Shown piece by piece: positions 18,983 through 28,852 of a DNA stretch of 64,000 nt. The notes below the pieces were generated by a model that was not told where the DNA came from, made no database searches, and saw only the letters and a list, made by a program, of their open reading frames with translations. Both the position numbers and the translations under genes were made by a program. This DNA comes from Corallochytrium limacisporum (taxonomy: Eukaryota; Opisthokonta), in assembly GCA_002811645.1 (NCBI GenBank), contig PDIP01000005.1, forward strand, positions 312,392 to 376,391. Direction: 5' to 3'. The stretch's first letter is position 1; every line of letters begins with the position of its first letter.

Positions 18983-21900
18983 ATGGCTGGCAGAGAACAC
19001 GCACTAATGTCCGAGGCGTTGACTGAGGTAGTCACACCTCAACAAGGACATGGAACATATCAGCTGAATTCGGCTGGTGTAGAGTGCACGCCCCCAACCG
19101 GGGACTCATCTCTTATCCTTGATCATGCTGTCAATGAAACTGGCACATCAGGTCAGAGTGGTATAACAAATCTGCGTAGGAGTGGCGTAGGTATGGGAGC
19201 GTATCTTGGCTCCTCTGTGGAGAGCTTAAGGTCGAAATTGGTGCGACTACGCAGCGCTGCTGCTGCAGCCACGTCGTCATCTGCTGCCTCTAGCGAGGCA
19301 TCCACATCCCCTGGTATGACCATGAAGCAGCCAGTCCCTCTGTTCCGTCAACAGCAACTTCTTAGAAATAGTATAGATTCCGTAGTGACCAGCACACCGA
19401 ATACGGCAGGGGTACAGGACGCCGGGAATGCCAGTCTAAGCAGCTTGAGTTCATCAGACGAATCGACGCCTGCACAGAAGGGTCGCGGGGTTGGTGTAAC
19501 AAGCTCGACACCGAATACCGAGATACATGTACAGCAGGTCACTCCTGCATCCCAGGATCCCTATCGCACGCCACCGGTGATGAACACAGCGACCATTGCG
19601 TCACCACAGATTGCGGGTTCTGTGGCAAGGCACCCTGGGACGTCTGCACTGGGTGCAGCGCGTCGGCGGTCGTCCCGCGGTGGCCCACCTTCAACCTTTC
19701 GGCGCTTGAGCAGTAGCAATACTGTGTTACAGCAGGCTTTGCACTCCACTACCACTGGAGATAGCGCCTCACGCACCATGTCGACGCCTGACTCTGCGCA
19801 AGGTGCAGGATCACGGCAAGAGGGCGTTGCACCAGCGAGATTACGAGCAGAAAGCCAGGCTGTTCAGTTGGCCGTTGAAAACTATCCACACACCAAACGG
19901 GCCCTAGACCTTTCGGCCGTGTCGGACACGCCTGGTGGACAGCAGATTGATGCAATGTACACCACACCGAGTGGTCAGCTGGCCATGAATCCTGTCACAA
20001 CGGATCTCATCAATCGGAGGAGCTCTGGTGAGTTCATGGCGGATGACAGCCACCTTGGATCGTCAAGTTCAAAAACCTTGTCCGCTGACTCGCGGGTCAA
20101 GCACATGAACAAACAATCTTTGGTTGAAGCAATGAGTTCGGCAAAACTGGAAGAGGGTGTGCAGCTGTATGCCAGTACTGTAGTCAGCCGAACTGTTGAC
20201 TATTCGGTGGTCTTGATCAGCGATTTTCACGACGGGGACTGCAATAACAAACCCTGTCCCAATACAGAGGTCGGCATGATCGAGTTTTCGCGAACTTCCT
20301 TCAGGGTAGCTGAGAGCCATCGACTCACTGGGGATAATGCGATGGCCAAGAGCATGTACAAAACCATCGCATCCAAACTGGACACTGCACTAAGCCGAAT
20401 GAACGATACGGAAATGGACGGTATCTGGCGACTCCGACGGGATGTAGCATGGGGCCTGCACTTAACTTGTCTCGCCCAGAACTGCCGCAATGAAGCCCTC
20501 CTTTCTTTGGAGGACGTCAAATCAGGTCATCGCACTGTTCGGGAATGGACTAGCATCGGTCAACTCTCTGCATCTCTTGGTTCGTTGCAAAAAGCAGTGT
20601 CCGCTTTGAGGACGGCAGTGACTTTGACTCCCACGAATGGATCTCCCATGGAAGCTATGGCCGCGTGGATTGGGTTAGCCGACCTCGGACAGCTGCAACC
20701 GATGCGCAAGGATCTTGGCACGGGTGCCATCCTGAATGCGGCAGGACCACATGGCAATTCATTGTCCAACTATCCTGAGAATTTTTTGCACTACTTGCGC
20801 CAGAAGGCCTTCAACACTCGGATGTCTTACCAGTCTGCAATTGTTTTCCATCAATGGCTCACTAGAGAAGCTGATATGCCTCTCAGAACGGAGGTGCGGA
20901 GCCTTTGCATCGCAGCTGAGTCCATGTACCAAGCAGGATACGAATTTCAGTCACTTTCTTGCCTGCAAAAGGCAGTTTTACTGCAATGCTCTGACAATCA
21001 CGCGCCCACAGCACTGATCCACGTCATCCGCCTGAGCAAGGGTCGGTTTGTGGAATTGCTGGCACGGTACGGTGCGCCACAGGTTCTTCTGCGGCTCTCA
21101 AAATTCCTGTCTGAGGCCAATGGAAGCCACCAAGAGGATTTGGACCTCTTGCACACCCTCATGCTCTACGCTCAGTCCCAAATTGTCGAAGACGAGAGTG
21201 CATCCGAAAACACCACGGCAAATCAGTACAGACAGCTGGCAGAGCGGTACCTAGTAAGTCTGACCAAGAGTCAGGACAGCAGTCGATTCTATCGGGAGAA
21301 GGGTCTGCATCTGGAATCTCAGGGTAAGCTTATGCGGGCGGTACAAGCGTACCGCTCTTCATGGAGCTTGCAGCGTAGTGCTGAGCTGGCTGAACGCATT
21401 ATTCGCTGTCATATGGGGTTGGGTCGTGTTCGGGATGCGAAGAGCATGCTGAAGACTCTTACATCTTTGTGTTCAGAGAAAGTGGAGCAGAAGACAGATC
21501 GCATGATTGATTTACCAGAGGCTGAGAATTTCTTCAACAGCCGGGTTCAGGCCATCGGATTGGAATTGCAGATCTGGGAATTGCTCCGGCGTGAGGAAAA
21601 TCCAACACATATTATGGAATCGCTGGTTGATGCTGCGATGGACGAAGAAACTGTGCACGGAAGTGACAGAGATGGTGAACCCACATATCTTCTCAAACCA
21701 GAATTGTGCTCCTCAAAAGGTGTGATCAGTGTGCTGCGTCTGTCCAATCTTGTGATCGAGCAGTGTTGCCGGTCGTCTGAGGATAGTGATGAGTGTGATG
21801 ACCATATGCAACGCACGGCTCGGATTCCTCAGAAGATCCAAGACATTCTACACGACGTCGTTTCCGCCGTCCATGAGGAACTCCAAAGACAAGAAGAGAC

Positions 21901-22378
21901 TAACTGCAATGAACACCACACCACTATGCAGCGCATGAGCCATGAAAGTATCCATTATGCAATTCCACAGATTGTTCGAAACGTCACCAATCCTGCGGAG
22001 GCCTCCCTGCGCTCCCAAAGCACTGCTACTGGCAGTGCAAGCAAGGTCCTTGCCCTACAGGGCCAAGAGATCCTCGAGTCTCTGGCGACGCTACAGACTG
22101 CCCTGGGTCTTTTTCAAGAAAGTCTCCAAACGTACCGTTGTGCACTGAAGCGTCGGCCGAAGGACAAGACGCTGGTTTCGGGTCTTGCTCGAGTCCAAGC
22201 AGCGCTGTCAGCGGAGACGGAGCGCCGGCGCCGGGAGCACCTACAGCAGCATGTTACGGGCAGTAGCCACCGTACTATGGTGACGCCGTCGTCGATGGTG
22301 GGCTCGGACACAATTGATGACGATGATCGGCTCGGACACGGTGACACAATGGAGGAGAGCGTAGACGAAGAAATGTAG
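18983..22378 (+). CDS. TPR-repeat protein, probably anaphase-promoting complex subunit APC7
   Basis: 1131 aa, ATG at 18983. Residues 1-375 are low-complexity (Ser/Thr/Ala) with many S/T-P dipeptides (STPNT, ESTPAQ, YRTPP, MSTPDS, SDTPGG, YTTPSG), potential CDK sites. From about 375 to 1085 the protein is a superhelix of TPR-like helical pairs. The order of features (GVQLYASTVVSRTVDY, then an R-x-A-E-S-H-R-L-T-G-D repeat, later SLQKAVSALRTAVTLTPTNG and LFQESLQTYRCALKRRPKDK near the end, then an acidic tail) resembles animal APC7, a scaffold of the APC/C ubiquitin ligase. APC7 has no catalytic residues. A different TPR scaffold, such as another APC/C TPR subunit, cannot be excluded. The stop is only 46 bp from that of the convergent MAGUK gene. 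Confidence 0.55.
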   Translation: MAGREHALMSEALTEVVTPQQGHGTYQLNSAGVECTPPTGDSSLILDHAVNETGTSGQSGITNLRRSGVGMGAYLGSSVESLRSKLVRLRSAAAAATSSSAASSEASTSPGMTMKQPVPLFRQQQLLRNSIDSVVTSTPNTAGVQDAGNASLSSLSSSDESTPAQKGRGVGVTSSTPNTEIHVQQVTPASQDPYRTPPVMNTATIASPQIAGSVARHPGTSALGAARRRSSRGGPPSTFRRLSSSNTVLQQALHSTTTGDSASRTMSTPDSAQGAGSRQEGVAPARLRAESQAVQLAVENYPHTKRALDLSAVSDTPGGQQIDAMYTTPSGQLAMNPVTTDLINRRSSGEFMADDSHLGSSSSKTLSADSRVKHMNKQSLVEAMSSAKLEEGVQLYASTVVSRTVDYSVVLISDFHDGDCNNKPCPNTEVGMIEFSRTSFRVAESHRLTGDNAMAKSMYKTIASKLDTALSRMNDTEMDGIWRLRRDVAWGLHLTCLAQNCRNEALLSLEDVKSGHRTVREWTSIGQLSASLGSLQKAVSALRTAVTLTPTNGSPMEAMAAWIGLADLGQLQPMRKDLGTGAILNAAGPHGNSLSNYPENFLHYLRQKAFNTRMSYQSAIVFHQWLTREADMPLRTEVRSLCIAAESMYQAGYEFQSLSCLQKAVLLQCSDNHAPTALIHVIRLSKGRFVELLARYGAPQVLLRLSKFLSEANGSHQEDLDLLHTLMLYAQSQIVEDESASENTTANQYRQLAERYLVSLTKSQDSSRFYREKGLHLESQGKLMRAVQAYRSSWSLQRSAELAERIIRCHMGLGRVRDAKSMLKTLTSLCSEKVEQKTDRMIDLPEAENFFNSRVQAIGLELQIWELLRREENPTHIMESLVDAAMDEETVHGSDRDGEPTYLLKPELCSSKGVISVLRLSNLVIEQCCRSSEDSDECDDHMQRTARIPQKIQDILHDVVSAVHEELQRQEETNCNEHHTTMQRMSHESIHYAIPQIVRNVTNPAEASLRSQSTATGSASKVLALQGQEILESLATLQTALGLFQESLQTYRCALKRRPKDKTLVSGLARVQAALSAETERRRREHLQQHVTGSSHRTMVTPSSMVGSDTIDDDDRLGHGDTMEESVDEEM

Positions 22379-22424
22379 TTACAGTACAAGTGACAGAATA
22401 TTCAAAATATATATTGACATGAAT

Positions 22425-25040
22425 TTAGTCCATGACAAAGACCTCTCCATATTGATAGATGCGCTGGACAGTTTGGTGGACTTTACCGGCTGCCGCAGTG
22501 AGCGCTTTACCATGCAAGAGGGTTTCGTCAACTTCGATGTCCACGACGGCGTTGGCAAGCGACGCATACTGGGCCTCAATCTGTGGCAGTGACAGCAGTC
22601 CCTCTTCCAGACGTTCCAAGCTGTCGGCGGAGGGGTTTGCGGTGAGCAGTGGGCTCCCAGACAAGGCACCGTCAGAGGTATCGACTTCCACCAGCGTGTC
22701 TTGGAGCTTCGCACCATTGACGTTTAAGAAGACGATTATAGCCGGTGCGACCTCGAGTGCCAAGCGCTTTGCACCCTTGTGACTGAGTGCTGTAAGGACT
22801 GGGAACGGTTTTCCAGTTTTGCCTGTAGTGCGAGATAACGACGGACCCTTGATATCCTCCACTCGGATTCCATACATGGCGCCATTGAGGGCACCAACAT
22901 CTAGAAGTTTGCCAGCGTCCTTGGCAGAGTGCATCTCTCGAGAGTTTACGAAATTGTAGCGAGCGGCAGAAGGATTCTGTTCCTCCTCTGGCCTGGGTTT
23001 GCGAGACGTACAAGGTTTGACCGCACGATAGGTATCTGGGAAAGATGCGAATAGTTCTTCCAACACATCGTCTGCCATGAAGCCCACGATCACAACTGGG
23101 GGTTTCACAGCTTTCGGGATCACAACCATGCGGCCAGGAATGTAGGTGTGGCATTCGGGTTTAGAACTTGTCCCGAGACTGCTCATACCACGGCGGTACT
23201 GCAACATACTGTGATGAACAAGATCAAAGGTGAGCCCGATGGAAGCGCCAACCTCTGTGTTTCGTTCCTCTTGCTCCAGGTGACCTACATTAACCAAAGA
23301 AAGCTTTGATCCATTCAGACGATCCAACAACGCATCAGAGTAGGTTTGCAACGATCGTTGGCTCAAAATCACAAACTCTTCATCGTCAATGACGACCCCA
23401 GAGTCCATGTCCCGGGAGATACGTGTGCTAGCATCATTGACCGTATCGGTACCTGCGTTAAACATGGGACTGCTCGTGCGACTAATCCGGGGACTGCTGC
23501 AGCGGCTGATTCTGGGACTACTCGAGCGGCTAATCCGGGGACTGCTAGTACGGCTAATCCAGGGACTACTAGTGTGGCTAACCCGGGGACTACTAGTGCG
23601 GCTAATCCGGGGGCTGCTCGAGCGGCTAATCCGGGGGCTGCTGGTGCGCCTTAACATGGGACTGTGGGTGCGACTGATCCTGGAACCGCTCGCAGCGTTA
23701 AGTTCATCACTGGACGACCGCTTATGAGTAGGTGGTGGACCCGAAGACTTGATTGAAGACGTGGAACGACGCCCGCGAAATGACGACCGACTGCGTCGAC
23801 TGCTGCGTAAACTCTTGGGACGTGAAGATCGACGGCGCTCGAGAGCGTCTGGCAAGGTCACTTTTGTTGGTACCGTGTCAATCTCTTTGGCATTGAAAGC
23901 ATGCAGGCCATTGTCGCTCTCTTTACTCTCAGTAACCTCAGGCACTGTTGCCACATCCTGAGTCGGTGTTGAGGGTGCCGATGTCAGAGCGGGCGATTCG
24001 GCACCATTCAGTGCAGCTTCCCAGAGCCGCGCCACAGTCCACCAGTGGGATTCCCTTTCGCCGTCACGAATGCACACAACGTCACAGGGATTCACAGACT
24101 TCACCGGTCGGTTCAAAGGAGGCTGTGGCACGAGAAGGTTTGCACTACCTGAGGTGAGGGATCCTGGAGGTGGATTGCAACTGTAGCAGACTTTGAAAAC
24201 CTGGCCTGTCATCGTAGACGAGTCTCCACATACATTGTAACCGGATATAGCAAGGCAAGCGTGCGACCCACCAACTGGAGGAAGCAGCACAGAAGGGAAC
24301 TTTGACCGGGACATTGTCATTGCCGAGGTTGCAGATGTCATCTTTCCATACAAGAGCTCCGATTTAGTGCTAGAAAGTTCGTTCATATCATGTAGCGCAT
24401 CGTAGGATGCACCCAAGCCAAGCTTGTTTAATGACGTTCTTGACTTGAGCAGCAAAAGATCGGCCTCCGAGCCGGATGCATTCAGGTCTGTGCTCGCTGT
24501 TTCCCGTAACTGATCGTCCACATTCGACAGCAGGGAGTGCAACAAATCGAATCGAAGCTCAACCTCGACGGCCATACTCAGTACTCCTCTCTGACTTGTC
24601 TCACGTAAACTGTTCATGGTGTGCTCCCGGCTCACTACAGTATTCCCTTGGATTGCGATGATCGTATCCCCCCTGCGTATCCCAGCCTTGCTTGCGGGTG
24701 AATCAGGAAATACATGAGTTACCAATACTACAGTTTCCTCGTACTCATCTGTGATGTCAACAAGCACCATACCCCAGGGTTTGGTCTTGCAGCTTCTTTC
24801 TAAAGTTACAGTCCGATCCTCAAGATCAAAACCCTTTGGTTCAGTGCTTCCACGGCGGCATAAGCGGTCCCGACTATTGTAAACGTGATCAAGAACATGT
24901 AAGAAAACGTCGTTTCCAAGTGCTGTCTGGGTCATTTTGAGGCAACGACTTGCTGCTCCCATGTCATCTTGACCTTGTATCAGTTGATGAAGCATTCTGC
25001 GGACCTTCAAAGCCCGTGCTCTGGAAGTGTGGCACGCCAT
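22425..25040 (-). CDS. MAGUK-like scaffold: PDZ, degenerate SH3, octapeptide array, guanylate kinase-like
   Basis: 871 aa, ATG at 25040. A helical N-terminus (1-60, possibly L27-like) is followed by a PDZ domain (about 76-160; carboxylate loop region KPWGMVLVDI, then FPDSPASKAGIRRGDTIIAI). An SH3-like segment (about 280-345: ACDVVCI-type strand, ESHWWTVARLW) follows. A basic Ser/Arg-rich region includes nine copies of an 8-residue repeat (455-526). The C-terminal 230 residues match a guanylate kinase-like domain (VVIVGFMADD, CTSRKPRPEE, YNFV, MYGI) in which the ATP P-loop is gone, as in MAGUKs that bind phosphopeptides instead of GMP. The domain order is that of p55/MPP-type MAGUKs, membrane-associated scaffolds. 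Unusual: the long SR-like repeat insert between SH3 and GK, where MAGUKs normally have a short hook. Confidence 0.75.
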   Translation of the reverse strand: MACHTSRARALKVRRMLHQLIQGQDDMGAASRCLKMTQTALGNDVFLHVLDHVYNSRDRLCRRGSTEPKGFDLEDRTVTLERSCKTKPWGMVLVDITDEYEETVVLVTHVFPDSPASKAGIRRGDTIIAIQGNTVVSREHTMNSLRETSQRGVLSMAVEVELRFDLLHSLLSNVDDQLRETASTDLNASGSEADLLLLKSRTSLNKLGLGASYDALHDMNELSSTKSELLYGKMTSATSAMTMSRSKFPSVLLPPVGGSHACLAISGYNVCGDSSTMTGQVFKVCYSCNPPPGSLTSGSANLLVPQPPLNRPVKSVNPCDVVCIRDGERESHWWTVARLWEAALNGAESPALTSAPSTPTQDVATVPEVTESKESDNGLHAFNAKEIDTVPTKVTLPDALERRRSSRPKSLRSSRRSRSSFRGRRSTSSIKSSGPPPTHKRSSSDELNAASGSRISRTHSPMLRRTSSPRISRSSSPRISRTSSPRVSHTSSPWISRTSSPRISRSSSPRISRCSSPRISRTSSPMFNAGTDTVNDASTRISRDMDSGVVIDDEEFVILSQRSLQTYSDALLDRLNGSKLSLVNVGHLEQEERNTEVGASIGLTFDLVHHSMLQYRRGMSSLGTSSKPECHTYIPGRMVVIPKAVKPPVVIVGFMADDVLEELFASFPDTYRAVKPCTSRKPRPEEEQNPSAARYNFVNSREMHSAKDAGKLLDVGALNGAMYGIRVEDIKGPSLSRTTGKTGKPFPVLTALSHKGAKRLALEVAPAIIVFLNVNGAKLQDTLVEVDTSDGALSGSPLLTANPSADSLERLEEGLLSLPQIEAQYASLANAVVDIEVDETLLHGKALTAAAGKVHQTVQRIYQYGEVFVMD
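23463..23678 (-). repeat. Nine in-frame 24-bp tandem repeats coding ISRTSSPR-type octapeptides
   Basis: Nine contiguous 24-bp units (216 bp) inside the MAGUK gene encode variants of I-S-R-[T/S/C]-S-S-P-[R/M/W]. Each unit offers an R-x-x-S-P phosphorylation site of the basophilic or proline-directed type. Units diverge mostly at third codon positions and at unit positions 4 and 8, so this is a coding repeat kept in frame. It is not a CRISPR or satellite. Confidence 0.9.
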
Positions 25041-28000
25041 TTCTATGTCACATCCTCATGACCCTCATGTATACACACTTCCTTGATCTGACCTGTTGCA
25101 CCTGCACTCTCTCCAAAGTCTCACTGAACTTTAACTGATGAGTCCATCATTATTTGGAAACGCTAGTCGACCTCGTCACGATCGTTCCTGTTCTACCAGC
25201 ACCTCTGTGCAGAGGACAGATACGACCCAGATGAGAAGCCATAGAGTAGGCTCGAAAAGAAACAGTGTGAAATCAAGATGTGCCAGTGTGTTGCAGTTAG
25301 AACTCTAAAACGTCTTCGCAAATCATTAGACGTCGCAACCAACTTACTTACTCTCCCAATTCTGCGCAGAAGCTCGGGCAGCGGGGCCCAAAACCTGAAG
25401 CGTCCGAACGGGCACGTCCTACCTTCCAGTGTCTCATTCATGAATTGATAAGTCCCTTCACATTCTTTTCCGATACTGAATATATTGGTGAAGATAGGCT
25501 GGGGGTGCATGATGCTAATTCGGTTTGTGCCCAGGCTCAATACCGTGGGGCCTAGTTACACACCCACACGCTTGGGCCAAAAACCCACCACCCTTATTAC
25601 CCCCACGCTGATCCACACCTCGTACATTCACTACCCTAACTAGAGATGGAAGACCTTTTCGCCCTTCCTGCTGATTGGCTGTCTAGCCCCAGCCGCAGCG
25701 TCCAATAGTGAAAAGCACCTGCCCGCTCCTTTCCAGTACTCTCAGTGAGGAAAAAGCACCCGGAGCGTTGGGGTGGTCCAGTATCTCCCGATGCGCACGG
25801 AGGATTGCCGTACGTTCACTGCAGTCCCTGCAGAGTTGTCCGGCTAAACCCGCATTACGTAGAACTCGACGAGTCATTCTCGATTGGGGGTTGCGGCCCC
25901 AGGGAGGAAAGCAGCAAAGAAAAAAACTCCTCGTCCCCAGCCCAGGTTCCCCTTTTCTATCCCCCTGCCTCTCTCTTCCTCGCTTCTCCCCGGTAGCGCA
26001 CCGCCACTGGTCTTGGAGGAGGGGCGAGGGGGCCACAAATGGCTCCCCCCCCCCCCGCAAAATGGTCCCAGCCGCGGAACCGTAGGCCGGTAAAACGGGG
26101 GTCCCTTTTAGGGTTGCGATTAAAGGGAACCCCAAATGTTCCTTTCTTCTTCGGGACGAAGGAAGGAGGGGGGTGGAGAGCCAACGGAGAGAGAAGGGAG
26201 GTAGAGTAAGTGAGGGGGGGGGAGAGACGGGAAGGAGGCGGGAACAGACCGCACTGACCCCAAATCCTCGGCAACAAAAGCGCGGTAGTCGGGCCTTCTC
26301 CTCTGCGCGTGGGTTGGGAGAGGGACGGGGAGGGGAGGAGGGGAGGTTGCGAGAAGTGCGATGTGAACCGTTTCCGGCATATGGCAACATGGTTTATTTC
26401 GAACACATGAGCAGGACAAGGTGCGGTGCGCTCTCCGCACTGGTGCACTGCTAGCTAGCTAGGTGATTTCTTGCTGACTTGGCGGTGGTGTGCGGGCTGA
26501 GGCCAACAACCGGTGCCGTCGTTTCCCTTGCATTCATCAGGGACCGGATGGGTTTTGTCTTAGGTTGCACTATTTCAAACCCGCCCCCCCCCATTCGAAT
26601 TTCTGATGAAAACTGTGCCTTACTGCACTAATCAACGACTGGCCCAAGCAAGGGAGACAAGGGGAGGGAGGGGGCGGGACACGAGAATTGAGATTTTTTG
26701 CGAAATTCGCGAATTCCGCGAAGCATGGGAAGGGCTACGATCAGGCCATTCAATATTCAAACCCCTTCCCAGCGGAAGTAGGGGAAGGATTCTGAACGAC
26801 GCTTAGTTGGAAAGCTGGACCCTTTTCCAAATCGAACCTGAGAAGGAATGCCCTCTGTTCACTATGGAATTCGAACCAAATTGCTCTGGGTCGCTGCCTG
26901 TTGGGACGGGGCCTTTCGTACATATAAGAGGGGCATGAAGCATGACCCTGCGTCCATACGCGATCGATTCAATATATAACATATGCATGATTTTCTCACC
27001 TATCAGAGCGGAAGTGATATCTTTCACGCGTCCCATTGGACGGTATCACCGGAAGTGGTGGTGGTATCATCCCGGGGTCTGAGTTCTGGAAGTCCCTACT
27101 ACCCCCCCCCCTCTCCCCTGCGGCTCGCAAGTAAACAATTGGCATTAAAACAACAACCCGTAGGCTAAAGATCTTGTATTTTTTGGATTCTGCAAACAGA
27201 CGATGATGATGATGTGAGAAGGGGTGGCGATGTGTTGTTCAATTCCCACCCTGTGCGGTGTGGTAGGCTGCTGGACTAGCGTATGCAGACGGAATGGCGA
27301 CTGCTCGTTAGGGAGTGTAGTGTGTGCCTCTTTGTGCCGCAGTGGAGGGACCAGGGGTGACAAAATGGTCTCCGTTTCGCTGTTTTCTCTTTCCTTTTTC
27401 TTTCATTTCTACTGTAACCGTTGCTTTTTCGACTTTCCAGAAACCGATTGGTCCCTGTCTCAGTATGGTGTTGGTGGCCAAACGATGGCAAGGTCAGATT
27501 AGCAAAATGGTGAAACACGCGACTCGCGCCTCGTTGCTCTGCTCTCTCTCTCTCTCTCTCTCTCGCGCTGTTGGCTGGGCCTTTTTGTCTAGGGCAACCA
27601 AACCCCCCCTCCTCCTCCCTACTCCTCCTCCAACAGAGCCCCCTTTTGCTTTATTTGTTGTCGCCAACAGCGATTGCCTTCTCACACTCCTCCTCCTCCC
27701 CCTCCCCCAGCCCAAAAGGAGGTATCGCCCTCGTCGTCTTGGCTATACTTTATCTTCCTTCCTCCACCCAATCTTTCGAGGGTGCTAATCATACTCTTTG
27801 TGCCCGGTCGGACCGTTGTCACAGCTGGTTGTGTACCCCCGGGTTTCCTCCTCACCCTGTCCACTGGCCCTGCCAATACCTGCGACACTCACACCGTCAT
27901 CTGAAAATTTTCTTTTCGGTATCCACAGTGTGCGATTCCCCCGTTTAGTCATTGGTGTCCTTGTTTGTGTGTGTGCGTGTGTGTCCAATGTCGACACCGT

Positions 28001-28852
28001 CCCCCCCCTCCCGTTCCTTCGCTCCCGGCACCTTCACTCTTGCCCCCCCTCTCCTCTACCGGCCCCCCGCCGGGTCTTTTCTTCTCGATTACCGCAACAA
28101 AGGACCCGAAACGAGTCTAAAAGCGCCGTGGCACATACCGTCCCTCAGGACCCAAAGATCCACGGAAAAGGTGAAAAAAGAACAAGCACAAGGCAAGGAA
28201 TGGTTGGTGTTTTTTTCCCCCACCCGCTCCGCCTCCCGTCGCTTACGACAAAATTTGAACCGCCCGGTTTCCCCGGTGCTGTGCTAGTACTACTGTGAAG
28301 ACGGCTTAGTTTGATTGGTTTGCTGGGACCTGTACGGCCCCCGAGACTGGTTCCCAGGTTGCGGGAACCTCTCTATTCCCGTGTACGTCAATGCTTGGGC
28401 TGCTGGTGGTGCAGTTGTGGTGTGCTCCGGTGGTGTGTGTTGTGGTGATGAACTTGAAGCCTGTTCCTTTTTTGTTGTGTGCCGAATCGGGTTCGGTTCT
28501 CAAACAATGATTGAGCCTTTTCGGTCCCGGTTTTTCCTGTATTTCGTGCCAAATGCGCGGTCGTGTCGTTTCACGAGAAAGTGCTCAATATTGAGTGACA
28601 GTGCAGTTTTGTTTGGGTTTCCGTCGTGTGTGAGAACCCAGTTTACAAGGCTCCTGTGGGTGGTGTGAGAGTCAATGACAGCGATTGTGACCTGGTATTT
28701 GGCTCTAATACAGCGGATCTAAGCATTTTCTTTTTATTTTCGGAAACAACTTTTGACGGTGCCCATCTTCATTTTGTTTTCTCCGATTTGCAACCCGGGT
28801 CGTGCGGCACCTTGTTCGCAAAACGTAATATTACCTCGGGTCAGACTACGGC
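25041..28852. other. 3.8-kb non-coding divergent region, MAGUK / FERM-PTP
   Basis: Largest gene-free stretch. Strongly compositionally biased: long C or G runs (C12 near 26047-26058, C10 near 27101-27110), a (CT)n microsatellite at 27542-27564, pyrimidine-rich blocks at 25930-26000 and 27600-28070, a GT-rich stretch near 27962-27985, a 7-bp-arm inverted repeat at 28349-28369 (GGTTCCC/GGGAACC) and a 9-bp periodic GCGAA triplet at 26700-26722. Long frames here (for example minus 25683-26390) are Pro/Arg/Ser-rich by-products of this composition. Presumably two promoters and long 5' UTRs. Confidence 0.5.
27542..27564. repeat. (CT)n microsatellite
   Basis: Perfect CT dinucleotide run of about eleven units in the MAGUK/FERM-PTP intergenic region. 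Confidence 0.9.

Noticed and set aside
23463-23678. Regularly spaced 24-bp repeats resembling a CRISPR or minisatellite array
   Set aside because: There are no spacers; units are contiguous, in frame and code for ISRTSSPR in the MAGUK gene of a eukaryote.
25683-26390. 235-codon minus-strand open frame
   Set aside because: Pro/Arg/Ser-rich with frameless composition, overlapping equally long frames on both strands; a product of C/G-rich DNA.
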